Shown in pieces: positions 47,848-56,386 of a stretch of DNA of 64,000 bases. The notes under the pieces are model-generated. The model saw only the letters and a list, made by a program, of their open reading frames with translations. It did not search any database and was not told the origin of the DNA. Every line of letters begins with the position of its first letter. The first letter of the stretch is position 1. The translations under genes were made by a program, and so were the position numbers. Origin of the DNA: Myxococcus stipitatus (GTDB lineage Bacteria > Myxococcota > Myxococcia > Myxococcales > Myxococcaceae); the NCBI RefSeq assembly GCF_037414475.1, contig NZ_CP147913.1, positions 6,322,001 to 6,386,000 on the forward strand, read 5' to 3'.

Positions 47848-48315
47848 ATGGAACTCATCCTCTTCATCGGGTTGCAGGCCTCGGGCAAGAGCCGCTTCTT
47901 CGAGCGGCGCTTCGCCTCGACACACGTCCTGGTGAGCAAGGACCTGTGGCCTAACGCGCGGCGCAAGGAGGCGCGTCAGCAGCGATGGGTGGCCGACGCG
48001 CTGAGCCAGGGGAAGTCGGTGGTGGTGGACAACACCCACCCGACGTTGGCGCAGCGCGCGCCGCTCATCGCGCTGGGGCATGCGCAGGGCGCGTCTGTCA
48101 TTGGCTTCTACTTCTCGTCGCGCCTGGAGGACTGCCTGGCGCGGAACGCGAAGCGGCAGGGGCGCGCGCGAGTGCCGGACGTGGCGTTGTTCGCGACGGC
48201 GAAGCTGCTGCGGCGGCCCAGCCGTGAGGAGGGATTTGATGCGTTGTACCGCGTCACCCTCGGCGGCGACGGGGACTTCGTCGTCGAGGACTGGAAGGAG
48301 GAGCGAGATGATTGA
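47848..48315 (+). CDS. PNKP-like polynucleotide 5'-kinase (P-loop ATPase)
   Basis: A 155-residue P-loop kinase. Walker A is G-L-Q-A-S-G-K-S at 8-15. The acceptor-side motif V-V-V-D-N-T-H-P lies at 58-65, and the region to residue 131 follows the kinase domain of eukaryotic PNKP closely as recalled: D-N-T-x-P, an R at 70 (A-Q-R), a hydrophobic strand G-F-Y-F-S, R-N then K-R, then V-P-D-V-A-L, and a final R-P-S-R-E-E-G-F-D. This is the family of T4 Pnk/PNKP kinases that add phosphate to 5'-OH nucleic acid ends. No phosphatase or ligase domain is fused. GGAGG precedes the ATG. Its last 8 nt overlap the Thg1-like gene. Confidence 0.8.
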   Translation: MELILFIGLQASGKSRFFERRFASTHVLVSKDLWPNARRKEARQQRWVADALSQGKSVVVDNTHPTLAQRAPLIALGHAQGASVIGFYFSSRLEDCLARNAKRQGRARVPDVALFATAKLLRRPSREEGFDALYRVTLGGDGDFVVEDWKEERDD

Positions 48316-49078
48316 CGCCGATGAGCTGGCCCGGCGGATGAGGCAGGGGGAGCTGTTTCACAGCCTGCGCCTGTTGCCCGGGGCGTGGGCGGTGCTGCGG
48401 GTGGATGGGCGAGGCTTCTCTCGCTTCACGCAGGAGCGCTTCGAGAAGCCCTTCGACCCGCTCTTCCACAGGATGATGGTCCGCACGGCGAGCACGCTGC
48501 TGGAGGAGTTCCAGGGCATCTACGCGTATACGCAGAGCGACGAAATCTCCGTGCTCTTCCGGCCGGACTGGTCGCTGTTCGACCGCGAGGTGGAGAAGCT
48601 GGTGTCGCTGTCCGCCAGCGTCGCGAGCGCCACCTTCACGCACGCGGTGGGGGTGCCCGCCGTGTTCGACGGGCGCGTGTGGATGGGGGTGGATGAGCGC
48701 TCGGTGCTCGACTACTTCGCGTGGCGTCAGGCGGACGGCACCCGGTGTTCGCTTCAAGGGTGGTGCTACTGGACGCTGCGCAAGGAGGGGCTGAGCGCGG
48801 CGCAGGCCACGCGCGAACTGGACGGGCGCTCCGCGTCCTTCAAGAACGAGCTGCTCTTCCAGCGCGGCATCAACTTCAACGAGGTGCCGCTCTGGCAGCG
48901 ACGGGGCTCCGCCATCCGGTGGGAGCACTACGTGAAGGAAGGCGTGGACCCTCGAGACGGCTCCCGTCATCGGACGACGCGGCGCCGGCTCGGGGTGGAT
49001 TCGGAGCTGCCCATGAAGGAGGCCTACGAGCGCTACCTGCGTGAGGTGCTCGTGTCCTCCACGCCGGAGCCTCGCTAG
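48308..49078 (+). CDS. Thg1-like protein (TLP), 3'-5' RNA polymerase family
   Basis: A 256-residue member of the tRNA-His guanylyltransferase superfamily, which adds nucleotides to RNA 5' ends in the 3'-5' direction. Metal-binding residues are D33 and G34 in R-V-D-G-R-G-F and D78 in Y-T-Q-S-D-E-I. The segment W-R-Q-A-D is at 139-143, but the H-I-N-N-L-Y-N motif of true Thg1 is replaced by T-R-C-S-L-Q-G, as in bacterial TLPs that repair 5'-truncated tRNAs. K179/N180 and G-I-N-F-N at 187-191 are conserved. AAGGAGG lies 6 nt before the ATG, inside the kinase gene. The frame is open upstream, but this start is well marked. Confidence 0.88.
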   Translation: MIDADELARRMRQGELFHSLRLLPGAWAVLRVDGRGFSRFTQERFEKPFDPLFHRMMVRTASTLLEEFQGIYAYTQSDEISVLFRPDWSLFDREVEKLVSLSASVASATFTHAVGVPAVFDGRVWMGVDERSVLDYFAWRQADGTRCSLQGWCYWTLRKEGLSAAQATRELDGRSASFKNELLFQRGINFNEVPLWQRRGSAIRWEHYVKEGVDPRDGSRHRTTRRRLGVDSELPMKEAYERYLREVLVSSTPEPR

Positions 49079-49929
49079 CCGGTGGGGGCATCCAACAGCA
49101 TCACCCGCCACAGCCGGGGCTTGTCGTACTTGGGAGGAATCATTCCCAGCGGCCAGCCCTCGGCGGTGACTTCCGCGTACTGGTAGCTGCGCCCGCCGTG
49201 GCGCAGCCGGGTGCCGGAGCCCGGGAGGCCCACGCCCACCGCCGCGTGTGCCAGCGGGTCCGAGTAGAGCAGCACCGCGTCGACGCCCACCTGCCGCAGC
49301 AGCATCACCGCCAGCAGGGCCTTGGAGTCGCAGTCGCCACGGTTTCGCGCCGGCACCAGCGCGGGAGGGACGATGCCGAAGGGCTCGTCCTGGGGCAGCT
49401 CGTACTGGATGCGCTGCACGAAGCCGAGGATGAGCTGCGTGGCCTGCGCGGAGTCCAGGTTGCGCTCGCGGACGGAGGTGACGAAGCGCTCGCCCAGTGC
49501 CTTCACTGGCCCCTCGTTGCTGCGCATCAGCTCCTCGTAGATGCAGCGCATGTCGGCGGAGCAACCGCGGGGCGGCTGATAGGTGAAGCGCTCTCCGCCG
49601 AGCGAGCGGTAGCGCAGCCTTCGTCCAAGGACCTTGAGCTGGTCCTCCAGCCACGCATCCAGCGTGTCGCCCAGCCCGTAGGTCAGCCGATGGTTGGAAG
49701 GAGTGACGCTCGCCGTGCTCCAGTCATACGTGCGCGCGCGGGAGCGTGGCGTGTCCGCGGGGATGAGCACGGCGCCCAGCTCCACCGAGTCGGGGCCCAA
49801 GGGCTGCTCATGCGGCGCGGAGCCGGCGTTCGTGTCCGCGAGGCGGCCCGTGATTCCCAGACGGAGCCCGCCCATCAGCGCGCCGGCCAGGACCAGCAGC
49901 GCGAGGAGGAGCTTGAGGGCCGTCTTCAT
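49075..49929 (-). CDS. Membrane-anchored transglutaminase-like protein
   Basis: A 284-residue protein with an N-terminal membrane helix (residues 5-25) and a transglutaminase-like core: C200 in N-R-G-D-C-D-S-K, H228 in L-A-H-A-A-V-G-V, and a downstream Y-A-E-V-T-A-E in place of the catalytic Asp strand. The start at 49929 sits directly before the anchor; another ATG at 49947 adds six residues. It lies 39 nt downstream of the DUF350 gene, and its end overlaps the end of the convergent TLP gene by 4 nt. Such proteins often act as peptidases in the periplasm. Confidence 0.78.
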   Translation of the reverse strand: MKTALKLLLALLVLAGALMGGLRLGITGRLADTNAGSAPHEQPLGPDSVELGAVLIPADTPRSRARTYDWSTASVTPSNHRLTYGLGDTLDAWLEDQLKVLGRRLRYRSLGGERFTYQPPRGCSADMRCIYEELMRSNEGPVKALGERFVTSVRERNLDSAQATQLILGFVQRIQYELPQDEPFGIVPPALVPARNRGDCDSKALLAVMLLRQVGVDAVLLYSDPLAHAAVGVGLPGSGTRLRHGGRSYQYAEVTAEGWPLGMIPPKYDKPRLWRVMLLDAPTG

Positions 49930-49968
49930 GCGGGAATCCGAGGACATGATGGTGGCGGCGACAGCCCC

Positions 49969-50511
49969 TCACGCGGGCGCGACGACCGTTCCTTCCGGGA
50001 GCTGGGGAAAGGGGATGAGCCCATTGAGCGCCGCCTGGAGCCCTGGCGCGGTGAGCAGCGCGAGCACCAGCAGGATGGCGGCGAGGATGAGCGCGGCGGC
50101 GATGTTGCCCTTGCGCACCTCTTCCAGCTCATCGATGCCTGGCGTCATCCGGTCGAACAGGAGGATGCCCAGCGCGAGCACGGCGACCCCCACGCCCAGC
50201 GACAGGCCCACGTGCAGCGCGGCCACGGCGATGAGCTTCGCCAGCATGATGGGCTGGAAGGGCGCGGTGCGCACGGTGAGGTCCACCGCGTCCGACGTGG
50301 CCAGCACCGAGTGCTGCACGAGCAGCCCCAACGACACGAGGCTCGACGCATGGACGAGTCCCGCCGCGATGTTGCCCTGGCGCAGCTCCTCCACGGGCTG
50401 GGTGCCGAGGAGGCGGCTCAGGCCGCGCAGCGCCATCCAGATTCCGAGGGCCGCGACCAGGCCCCCCAGAACCACTTTGACGAGACCGACGAGGAAAAGG
50501 GTGAGGTCCAT
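49969..50511 (-). CDS. DUF350 membrane protein
   Basis: A 180-residue polytopic protein with two DUF350-like halves, each two to three helices. The halves share R-Q-G-N-I-A-A-G near 44 and R-K-G-N-I-A-A-A near 134. ATG 50511 is the start; the frame is open upstream but without membrane character. DUF350 proteins of unknown function are often next to exported transglutaminase-like or tail-fiber-like proteins, which fits the neighbour here. The 138-bp gap upstream holds nothing recognisable. Confidence 0.8.
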   Translation of the reverse strand: MDLTLFLVGLVKVVLGGLVAALGIWMALRGLSRLLGTQPVEELRQGNIAAGLVHASSLVSLGLLVQHSVLATSDAVDLTVRTAPFQPIMLAKLIAVAALHVGLSLGVGVAVLALGILLFDRMTPGIDELEEVRKGNIAAALILAAILLVLALLTAPGLQAALNGLIPFPQLPEGTVVAPA

Positions 50512-50649
50512 GTGGAGCGGCCGGAGTCTACACCCGCGGGTGGCTCGCGGAGGGCTCACGAGCGGCCCGCTGTCGTCCGGCGGCCGGGGAGGCGCGGCTG
50601 TCAGGGCTTGCCCGTCCACCCGGCCTCGTTGTCGAGGGCGTGAGCGGAC

Positions 50650-52074
50650 TCAGCGGTGCGACTGGTTCTCTCCATCAGGCACGGGCGTGGCGGGGGATGG
50701 CGGCGCGGGCCTCGCGCTTCGCAGCCACCACACGCGGAATGGATGCAGGACGCGGCCCTTGAAGTGGCCCACCAACTCGACGGGCTCCTCCATGGCCTCG
50801 AAGCGGTCCGTCAACGCCGAGGGCGCGAAGGGGCCGTCCTCCTCCACCCAGAGCACGTCTCCGCCTGGGGGGACGACCGGCTCGGGCCACACGTCGTACT
50901 GGCTGAAGCGCACCGGGCCCGCCGTGCCCACGGGGACCCTCGCGTGGAGCGCCACCGCCGAGGCGAGCTGATAGTTGCCGGTGAAGACCGCGGCCACGCT
51001 GCCCGGCTTCATCTCGGGGAAGAGCTTCTCGGGCGTGGCCAGGGCACTCAGCACCTCCCAGCCGTGGGTGCGCCACAGCGTCGTGTCGCGCTTGAAGGAC
51101 ATCAGCGGGAAGAAGAGATGGAAGGACACCCCCAGCACCACCGCGAGCCCGGAGAAGGCCGCCGTGCGCTGCCACAGCCGGCTCATGCCCGCCACGCCCA
51201 CGCACACCGAGAGATAGGCCATGGTCGCCCAGTTGACCTCGCTGCGCGCGCGTGAGGCCGCGTAGCCGAAGAACAACAGCGGCACCAGCGCCGCCATGCG
51301 CAGGAGGAAGTGCTCGCGTGGACCTCGCACCGCGTACACCAGCGCGAGCAGCGCCAGCACCGGCCCGCCAAAGGCGAACTGTCCCACGATGAAGTCGCCC
51401 AGGGTTCGCCACCCTCCTTGGCCGTCCAGTCCATGTCGGAGCTGGAAGAGGATGCCCACCCAGTCGTGGCGCGCGTTCCAGAGGAGCACGGGCACCAGGA
51501 ACACCGCGGCGATGGCGCCCGTGCCCCACGCGCCCCAGGGCAGGCGCCGGGCCTTCAGCGCGGTGATGAGGAAGGCGATGCCCAACAGCACCGCCGGGAA
51601 CTTGGCGAGCAGCGCGAGCCCCGACGCGAGGCCCGCCCACAGCCAGCGCTCGCGCCACAGCGCCCAGAGCGCCAGCGTCCAGAACAAGAGCAGGGGGGAA
51701 TCCGGCGTGGCCCAGATGCCCGCCACCATGCCTCCGGGCACCACGCTCCACAGGGCCGCCGCGCGCCAGGCCGCTTCACGGCTCTGGTACACGTCCCTGG
51801 CCAGGCCCCACACGGCGGCGAGGGTACCCACGCCACACAGGAGCGCCGTGCCGTGGATGCCCAGCAGGGCGATGAGCCACGCGATGAGCGGTGGGTGGTC
51901 GTAGTAGCCCCAGTCGAGCCGCTGCGCCCATTGCCAGTAGTACGCCGTGTCGAAATAGACATCGGTGCCCACCGCCACCACGGCCCTCACCGCGAGGGCC
52001 ACGCCGAGCAGGGCAAGACAGGTCTTGAGGCCAAGGCCCGCGGGGCCCGGTGCAGCAGGGGCGGTGGAAGCCAT
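50650..52074 (-). CDS. GT39/ArnT-like glycosyltransferase (PMT family membrane protein)
   Basis: A 474-residue integral membrane protein with about ten to eleven helices. The first loop carries D-T-A-Y-Y-W-Q-W-A and G-Y-Y-D-H-P-P-L, the dolichol/undecaprenyl-phosphate-mannose transferase signature containing the catalytic D. A second H-D-W-x-G segment near 225 is also typical of PMT_2-type proteins. A C-terminal periplasmic domain of ~120 residues follows. It likely transfers a sugar from a polyprenyl-phosphate carrier to lipid or protein. The frame extends upstream, but ATG 52074 is where the membrane protein starts. Confidence 0.85.
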   Translation of the reverse strand: MASTAPAAPGPAGLGLKTCLALLGVALAVRAVVAVGTDVYFDTAYYWQWAQRLDWGYYDHPPLIAWLIALLGIHGTALLCGVGTLAAVWGLARDVYQSREAAWRAAALWSVVPGGMVAGIWATPDSPLLLFWTLALWALWRERWLWAGLASGLALLAKFPAVLLGIAFLITALKARRLPWGAWGTGAIAAVFLVPVLLWNARHDWVGILFQLRHGLDGQGGWRTLGDFIVGQFAFGGPVLALLALVYAVRGPREHFLLRMAALVPLLFFGYAASRARSEVNWATMAYLSVCVGVAGMSRLWQRTAAFSGLAVVLGVSFHLFFPLMSFKRDTTLWRTHGWEVLSALATPEKLFPEMKPGSVAAVFTGNYQLASAVALHARVPVGTAGPVRFSQYDVWPEPVVPPGGDVLWVEEDGPFAPSALTDRFEAMEEPVELVGHFKGRVLHPFRVWWLRSARPAPPSPATPVPDGENQSHR

Positions 52075-52197
52075 GCGTGAGTCTGGGCGCAGGGTACCCC
52101 ACCCGCGTTCTCCAGTGGAGGGTCGTGCCCAAGGGCCTTGCCGAGTTTTCCACGTCTTCGTATGGCGTCTCGACGCAATCCCTTGCTTGGAGTCCGC

Positions 52198-54291
52198 ATG
52201 GCCACCCACCCACCGTCCTCGGGTCCGTCCAACCGGCTCGACCATGAGCCCTCGCCGTACCTGCGCCAACACGCCAGCAATCCGGTGGACTGGTACGCGT
52301 GGGGAGATGAAGCGCTCGCGCGAGCCCGCGCGGAGGACAAGCCCATCCTGCTCTCGGTGGGCTACTCCGCGTGTCATTGGTGTCACGTCATGGCGCACGA
52401 GTCCTTCGAGTCGCCCGACACGGCGCGGTTGATGAACGAGGGCTTCATCAACATCAAGGTGGACCGCGAGGAGCGCCCGGACCTGGACCAGATTTATCAA
52501 GGCGTGGTCCAACTCATGGGGCAGGGCGGCGGGTGGCCGTTGACGGTGTTCCTCACGCCGGACCTGAAGCCTTTCTACGGAGGCACCTACTTCCCTCCGG
52601 AGGACCGCTACGGCCGCCCCGGTTTCCCCCGCCTGCTGATGGCGCTGCGGGATGCGTGGACGAACAAGCGCGAGGACCTCCACCGTCAGGCCGCGCAGTT
52701 CGAAGAGGGGCTGGGGGAATTGGCCGCGTATGGCCTGGACGCCGCGCCCGGGGTGTTGTCCTCGGCCGACGTGGTGTCCATGGGCCAGCGCATGGCCCAG
52801 CAGGTGGACTCCGTGTACGGCGGCTTCGGGGGCGCGCCCAAGTTCCCCAACCCGATGAACCTCTCCCTCCTCTTGCGCGCATGGCGGCGCGGTGGGGGCG
52901 AGCCCTTGCGGGACGCGGTGTCACTCACGCTGGAGCGGATGGCGCTGGGGGGCATCTACGACCAGCTGGGCGGAGGCTTCCATCGCTACTCGGTGGACGC
53001 GCGCTGGTTGGTGCCGCACTTCGAGAAGATGCTCTACGACAACGCCCAGCTCGTGCACCTGTACTCGGAAGCGCAGCAGGTGGCGCCCCGGCCGCTGTGG
53101 CGCAAGGTGGTGGAGGAGACGGTGGAGTACGTGCACCGCGAGATGACGGACGCGGGCGGCGCCTTCTACGCGGCGCAGGACGCGGACAGCGAAGGCGAAG
53201 AGGGCAAGTTCTTCGTGTGGCGCCCGGAGGAGATTCAGGCCGTGCTCCCGCCCGAGCGCGCTGAGCTCGTCATGCGTCACTTCCGCGTCACGCCCCTGGG
53301 CAACTTCGAGCACGGCGCCACGGTGCTCGAGGTCGTGGTGCCCGTGGAGACGCTGGCGCGCGAGCGGAGCCTTCCGGTGGAGGCCGTGGAGCGTGAACTG
53401 TCCGAAGCGCGACAGGTGTTGTTCCAGGCGCGCGAGCGCCGCGTGAAGCCAGGGCGCGACGACAAGATTCTCGCGGGCTGGAATGGCTTGATGATTCGCG
53501 GGCTGGCGCTCGCCTCGCGAGTCTTCGAGCGTCCGGACTGGGCGCGTCTGGCCGTCGCCGCCGCGGACTTCGTGCTCGCGAAGCTATGGGATGGGACTCG
53601 ACTGGCACGCTCGTACCAGGAGGGCCAGGCGCGCATCGACGGCTTCCTCGAGGACTATGGTGACCTCGCGTCAGGCCTCACCGCGCTGTATCAGGCCACG
53701 TTCGACGTGAAGTACCTGGAGGCGGCGCGGGCGCTCGTGAAGCGCGCGGAGGAGCTCTTCTGGGACGCGGAGAAGCAGGCCTATCTCACCGCGCCGCGCG
53801 GCCAGAAGGACCTGGTGGTGGCGACGTATGGCCTCTTCGACAACGCGTTCCCCTCTGGTGCGTCCACGCTGACGGAGGCGCAGGTGGCGCTGGCGGCGCT
53901 CACGGGGGAGGAGCACCACCTCGAGCTGCCGTCGAAGTACGTGGCGCGGATGCGCGAGGGACTGGTGGCCAATGCGATGGGTTATGGCCACCTGGGGCTC
54001 GCGGCGGACTCGCTCCTGGACGGTGGCGCGGGGGTGACGTTCTCCGGCTCGCGCGACGCGGTGGCGCCCCTGCTGAGCGCGGCGAACGGCGTCTACGCTC
54101 CGACGTTCGCCTTCGGCTGGAAGGAAGAGGGGCAGCCCGTGCCCGCGCTCTTGAAGGGGCTCTTCGAGGGCCGCGAGCCCATGGCGGGGAAGGGCGCCGC
54201 GTACCTGTGCCGGGGCTTCGCGTGTGAGATGCCTCGCACGGACGCGAAGGTCCTGGCCGAACGGCTGGCCGAGAAGCCCGCGGGCGCTTGA
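52198..54291 (+). CDS. YyaL/SPATA20-type DUF255 protein (thioredoxin domain plus (alpha/alpha)6 barrel)
   Basis: A 697-residue cytosolic protein. The N-terminal DUF255 thioredoxin-like domain has C-H-W-C in S-A-C-H-W-C-H near 60, followed by [10 protein letters not shown] and G-G-W-P-L. The remaining ~500 residues form an N-acylglucosamine-2-epimerase-like (alpha/alpha)6 barrel with the family [17 protein letters not shown] motif. ATG 52198 follows TTGGAG; upstream ATGs at 52162 and 52138 are in frame but lack a site. Function in bacteria is unclear. Confidence 0.93.
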   Translation: MATHPPSSGPSNRLDHEPSPYLRQHASNPVDWYAWGDEALARARAEDKPILLSVGYSACHWCHVMAHESFESPDTARLMNEGFINIKVDREERPDLDQIYQGVVQLMGQGGGWPLTVFLTPDLKPFYGGTYFPPEDRYGRPGFPRLLMALRDAWTNKREDLHRQAAQFEEGLGELAAYGLDAAPGVLSSADVVSMGQRMAQQVDSVYGGFGGAPKFPNPMNLSLLLRAWRRGGGEPLRDAVSLTLERMALGGIYDQLGGGFHRYSVDARWLVPHFEKMLYDNAQLVHLYSEAQQVAPRPLWRKVVEETVEYVHREMTDAGGAFYAAQDADSEGEEGKFFVWRPEEIQAVLPPERAELVMRHFRVTPLGNFEHGATVLEVVVPVETLARERSLPVEAVERELSEARQVLFQARERRVKPGRDDKILAGWNGLMIRGLALASRVFERPDWARLAVAAADFVLAKLWDGTRLARSYQEGQARIDGFLEDYGDLASGLTALYQATFDVKYLEAARALVKRAEELFWDAEKQAYLTAPRGQKDLVVATYGLFDNAFPSGASTLTEAQVALAALTGEEHHLELPSKYVARMREGLVANAMGYGHLGLAADSLLDGGAGVTFSGSRDAVAPLLSAANGVYAPTFAFGWKEEGQPVPALLKGLFEGREPMAGKGAAYLCRGFACEMPRTDAKVLAERLAEKPAGA

Positions 54292-54305
54292 GCGTCGCGC
54301 GGAAC

Positions 54306-54338
54306 GGAGGGCACGGACCCAGGCGGCCCGTGCTCTCC
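54306..54338. terminator. Hairpin between convergent YyaL and transglutaminase genes
   Basis: GGAGGGCACGG at 54306-54316 pairs with CCGTGCTCTCC at 54328-54338 (10 of 11 positions) around an 11-nt loop, in the 58-bp gap between two stops. Confidence 0.5.
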
Positions 54339-54349
54339 GGGGCCCGGTG

Positions 54350-55855
54350 CTACTTGACCTCGATGACCTTCAGCGTGCCGATGAGGGGCGTGATTTCAGC
54401 GTTGCCCTCGGTGCCGAACGCGAAGTGCGTGGCGTCCGCGACGGGCTGGTTGAAGGTCGGGTCCATCTGCGTCCACTCGCCGACGAAGGCCTCCACCCAC
54501 TCGTGCCAGTACAGGGCGGGCACGCCGTCCTGGTTCACCATGTAGATGACACCGTCGATGCGCCGCGCGGGGATGCCGGCCGCGCGCAGCAGCGCCACCG
54601 ACAACAGCGAGTGCTCGGTGCAGTCACCGCGCTTCTGCCGCAGCACATCCGTGGCCCGGTCCGCGCTGGCCCCGTAGTCCTTCTCCAGGTGGGTGGCCAC
54701 CCACGTGTTCACCTTCAGGGCCGCCTGGTACGCGTCCTTCTCGTCGCCGATGATTTTCTTCGACTGCTCGCGGATGGCCGGAGCGCTGCTCTCCACCATG
54801 AGCGTGGACTTGAGGTTCTCTCCCCCGTCCGGGTCCACCAGCGGCCGGCTCTTGCGCGTGCCCGGGGCGGGCGCGGCGGCCTTCAGCGTCACCTCCACGC
54901 TGCCATCCGGCTTCGCGGCGAACTTCTGCCGGTACGAATCCACGCGGAACTTCTCCGGCAGCCCCTTCACCACCAGATTCACGCTCCCGGGCACCGCCCG
55001 CGCGGACTCCGGCAACGCCTTGGGCAGCACCACGCGGGTGAGGCCGAACACCTCCACCAGGTCCATGCGCTTGGCGACGGCCTCCGTCTCCTTGCGCGCC
55101 TGCATCGTCTGGCCGAAGTCCACCAGCACCATCTCTCCGCGCTCGGTGACGTAGGTGGTGACGGGCACGTTCTCCTTCTTCGAGATGCTGGTGGCCTTGC
55201 CCAGCTTCACCTTCACGCCGTTCAACGTGCGCTGCTCCGCGGGCTCCAGCGTGGTGGAGATTCCGTACGTCTCCAGGTCCATGCCATCCAGCGCGAAGCC
55301 GCTCACGTTCGCCTTGCGCAGCAGCGCCACGCGCGTCTGGTCCGCGTCCTCCACGCGCTCCTTCGGGGGCGGAGTCACTGGCAGCACCTCGTCCGCGTGG
55401 CCCAGGCGCTTGCGCACCACGCGCATGCCGCCTTCGGGCGTGGCCGTGCCCTCCAGCGTCTGGTCTCCACCGTCACCGCGCTGCACGACGGAGAAGGACA
55501 GGAGCCGGCCCTCGGGCTTGGCCTCGTAGACGCGCTCCTCGCGGTGGTTGCGCTCCGACAGGCGCGTGCCGACCATGGCCTTGAAGACCATCTGGTTGAT
55601 GCTCTTCACCTTCTGCGGCTCACCGGGCAGCAGCACCAGGTCGGTGAAGAGCCAGCCCACCTTTTTGTCCATCAGGTAGAGGCCGAAGAACTCGCCGCCT
55701 TGGGGACGGGGAGCCCGCATCACGTCGGAGAGCGCGGGCTTGTCGGCGGTTGCCGCGGCGGGGGCGGGAGTCTTCGCCCGGGCGGACGGCGCGCCCACCA
55801 GCAGGGCGGCCAAGGCCGCGAGGGCCAGGGACATCGGTCGGAGCGTGCGGGTCAT
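54350..55855 (-). CDS. Exported transglutaminase-like protein
   Basis: A 500-residue protein with a signal peptide (residues 1-27, cleavage near A-R-A). Residues 45-370 form a beta-rich region typical of transglutaminase-associated N-terminal domains. The catalytic core near 400-470 has Cys in K-R-G-D-C-T-E-H, His in Y-W-H-E-W-V, and Asp in Q-M-D-P-T-F. The start at 55855 follows AGAAGGGG; the frame is open to 55903 without a better site. Likely a periplasmic cysteine protease or transglutaminase; no substrate is known. Confidence 0.87.
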   Translation of the reverse strand: MTRTLRPMSLALAALAALLVGAPSARAKTPAPAAATADKPALSDVMRAPRPQGGEFFGLYLMDKKVGWLFTDLVLLPGEPQKVKSINQMVFKAMVGTRLSERNHREERVYEAKPEGRLLSFSVVQRGDGGDQTLEGTATPEGGMRVVRKRLGHADEVLPVTPPPKERVEDADQTRVALLRKANVSGFALDGMDLETYGISTTLEPAEQRTLNGVKVKLGKATSISKKENVPVTTYVTERGEMVLVDFGQTMQARKETEAVAKRMDLVEVFGLTRVVLPKALPESARAVPGSVNLVVKGLPEKFRVDSYRQKFAAKPDGSVEVTLKAAAPAPGTRKSRPLVDPDGGENLKSTLMVESSAPAIREQSKKIIGDEKDAYQAALKVNTWVATHLEKDYGASADRATDVLRQKRGDCTEHSLLSVALLRAAGIPARRIDGVIYMVNQDGVPALYWHEWVEAFVGEWTQMDPTFNQPVADATHFAFGTEGNAEITPLIGTLKVIEVK

Positions 55856-55918
55856 CACGCCCCTTCTAACGGGGGAGGCGGCCAAAGTCTTCAACCGCCC
55901 CACACCCCGTGCGGTGGA

Positions 55919-56386
55919 CTACAGCCGCTTGGTGAGGATGATGAGGTCGTCCCCCACCTTGTAGAAGTCGCGGATGCGCGCTTCCTCGCCGTACTTCATG
56001 GACGCGTAGAAGCCGCGCGTGGGGCCGTAGGCCTCCGTGGCGCTGGTCTCCACTCGGATGAGCCGGCCATTCCTCCGGCGCAAATCCCCCTCCATGGCGG
56101 ACACCAACGCCGCGCCCACGCCCTGGCCTCGGACCTCCGGAGAGGAGGCAATCCAGTACAGGTCGTAGGTGTCCTCCGTCATCGGCGTGGGCCCGTAGCA
56201 GATGTAGCCCACGAGCTCGCCTTGGCGGTCCGCGACGAGGATGGCGTAGTCGGTGTTGCCGGGCGTCAGCGCGACGCCCACCAGTTCGATGGCGACCTCA
56301 ACCTCCTGCGGCGAGAAGGTTTCGATCTTTCGAATCAGCGCGGCGAGGGGCTCCCGGTCCTTTCCTTCGATGGGACGGATGTCCAT
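55919..56386 (-). CDS. GNAT family N-acetyltransferase
   Basis: A 155-residue acetyltransferase. The acetyl-CoA-binding motif A is V-R-G-Q-G-V-G-A-A near 90-98, preceded by strand I-A-S-S-P-E. The start at 56386 is inside the 3' end of the ATP-grasp gene: the two genes overlap by 89 nt in different frames. The N-terminus R-P-I-E-G-K-D-R-E-P-L-A is a typical GNAT opening, so both reading frames are real. A shared pathway with the ATP-grasp enzyme, for example in making a modified peptide or amino acid, is inferred. Confidence 0.88.
   Translation of the reverse strand: MDIRPIEGKDREPLAALIRKIETFSPQEVEVAIELVGVALTPGNTDYAILVADRQGELVGYICYGPTPMTEDTYDLYWIASSPEVRGQGVGAALVSAMEGDLRRRNGRLIRVETSATEAYGPTRGFYASMKYGEEARIRDFYKVGDDLIILTKRL

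Noticed and set aside
47848-49078. A complete Pnkp/Hen1-type RNA repair operon
   Set aside because: No ligase, phosphatase or Hen1 methyltransferase domain is found around the kinase-TLP pair. The claim is limited to kinase plus 3'-5' polymerase.
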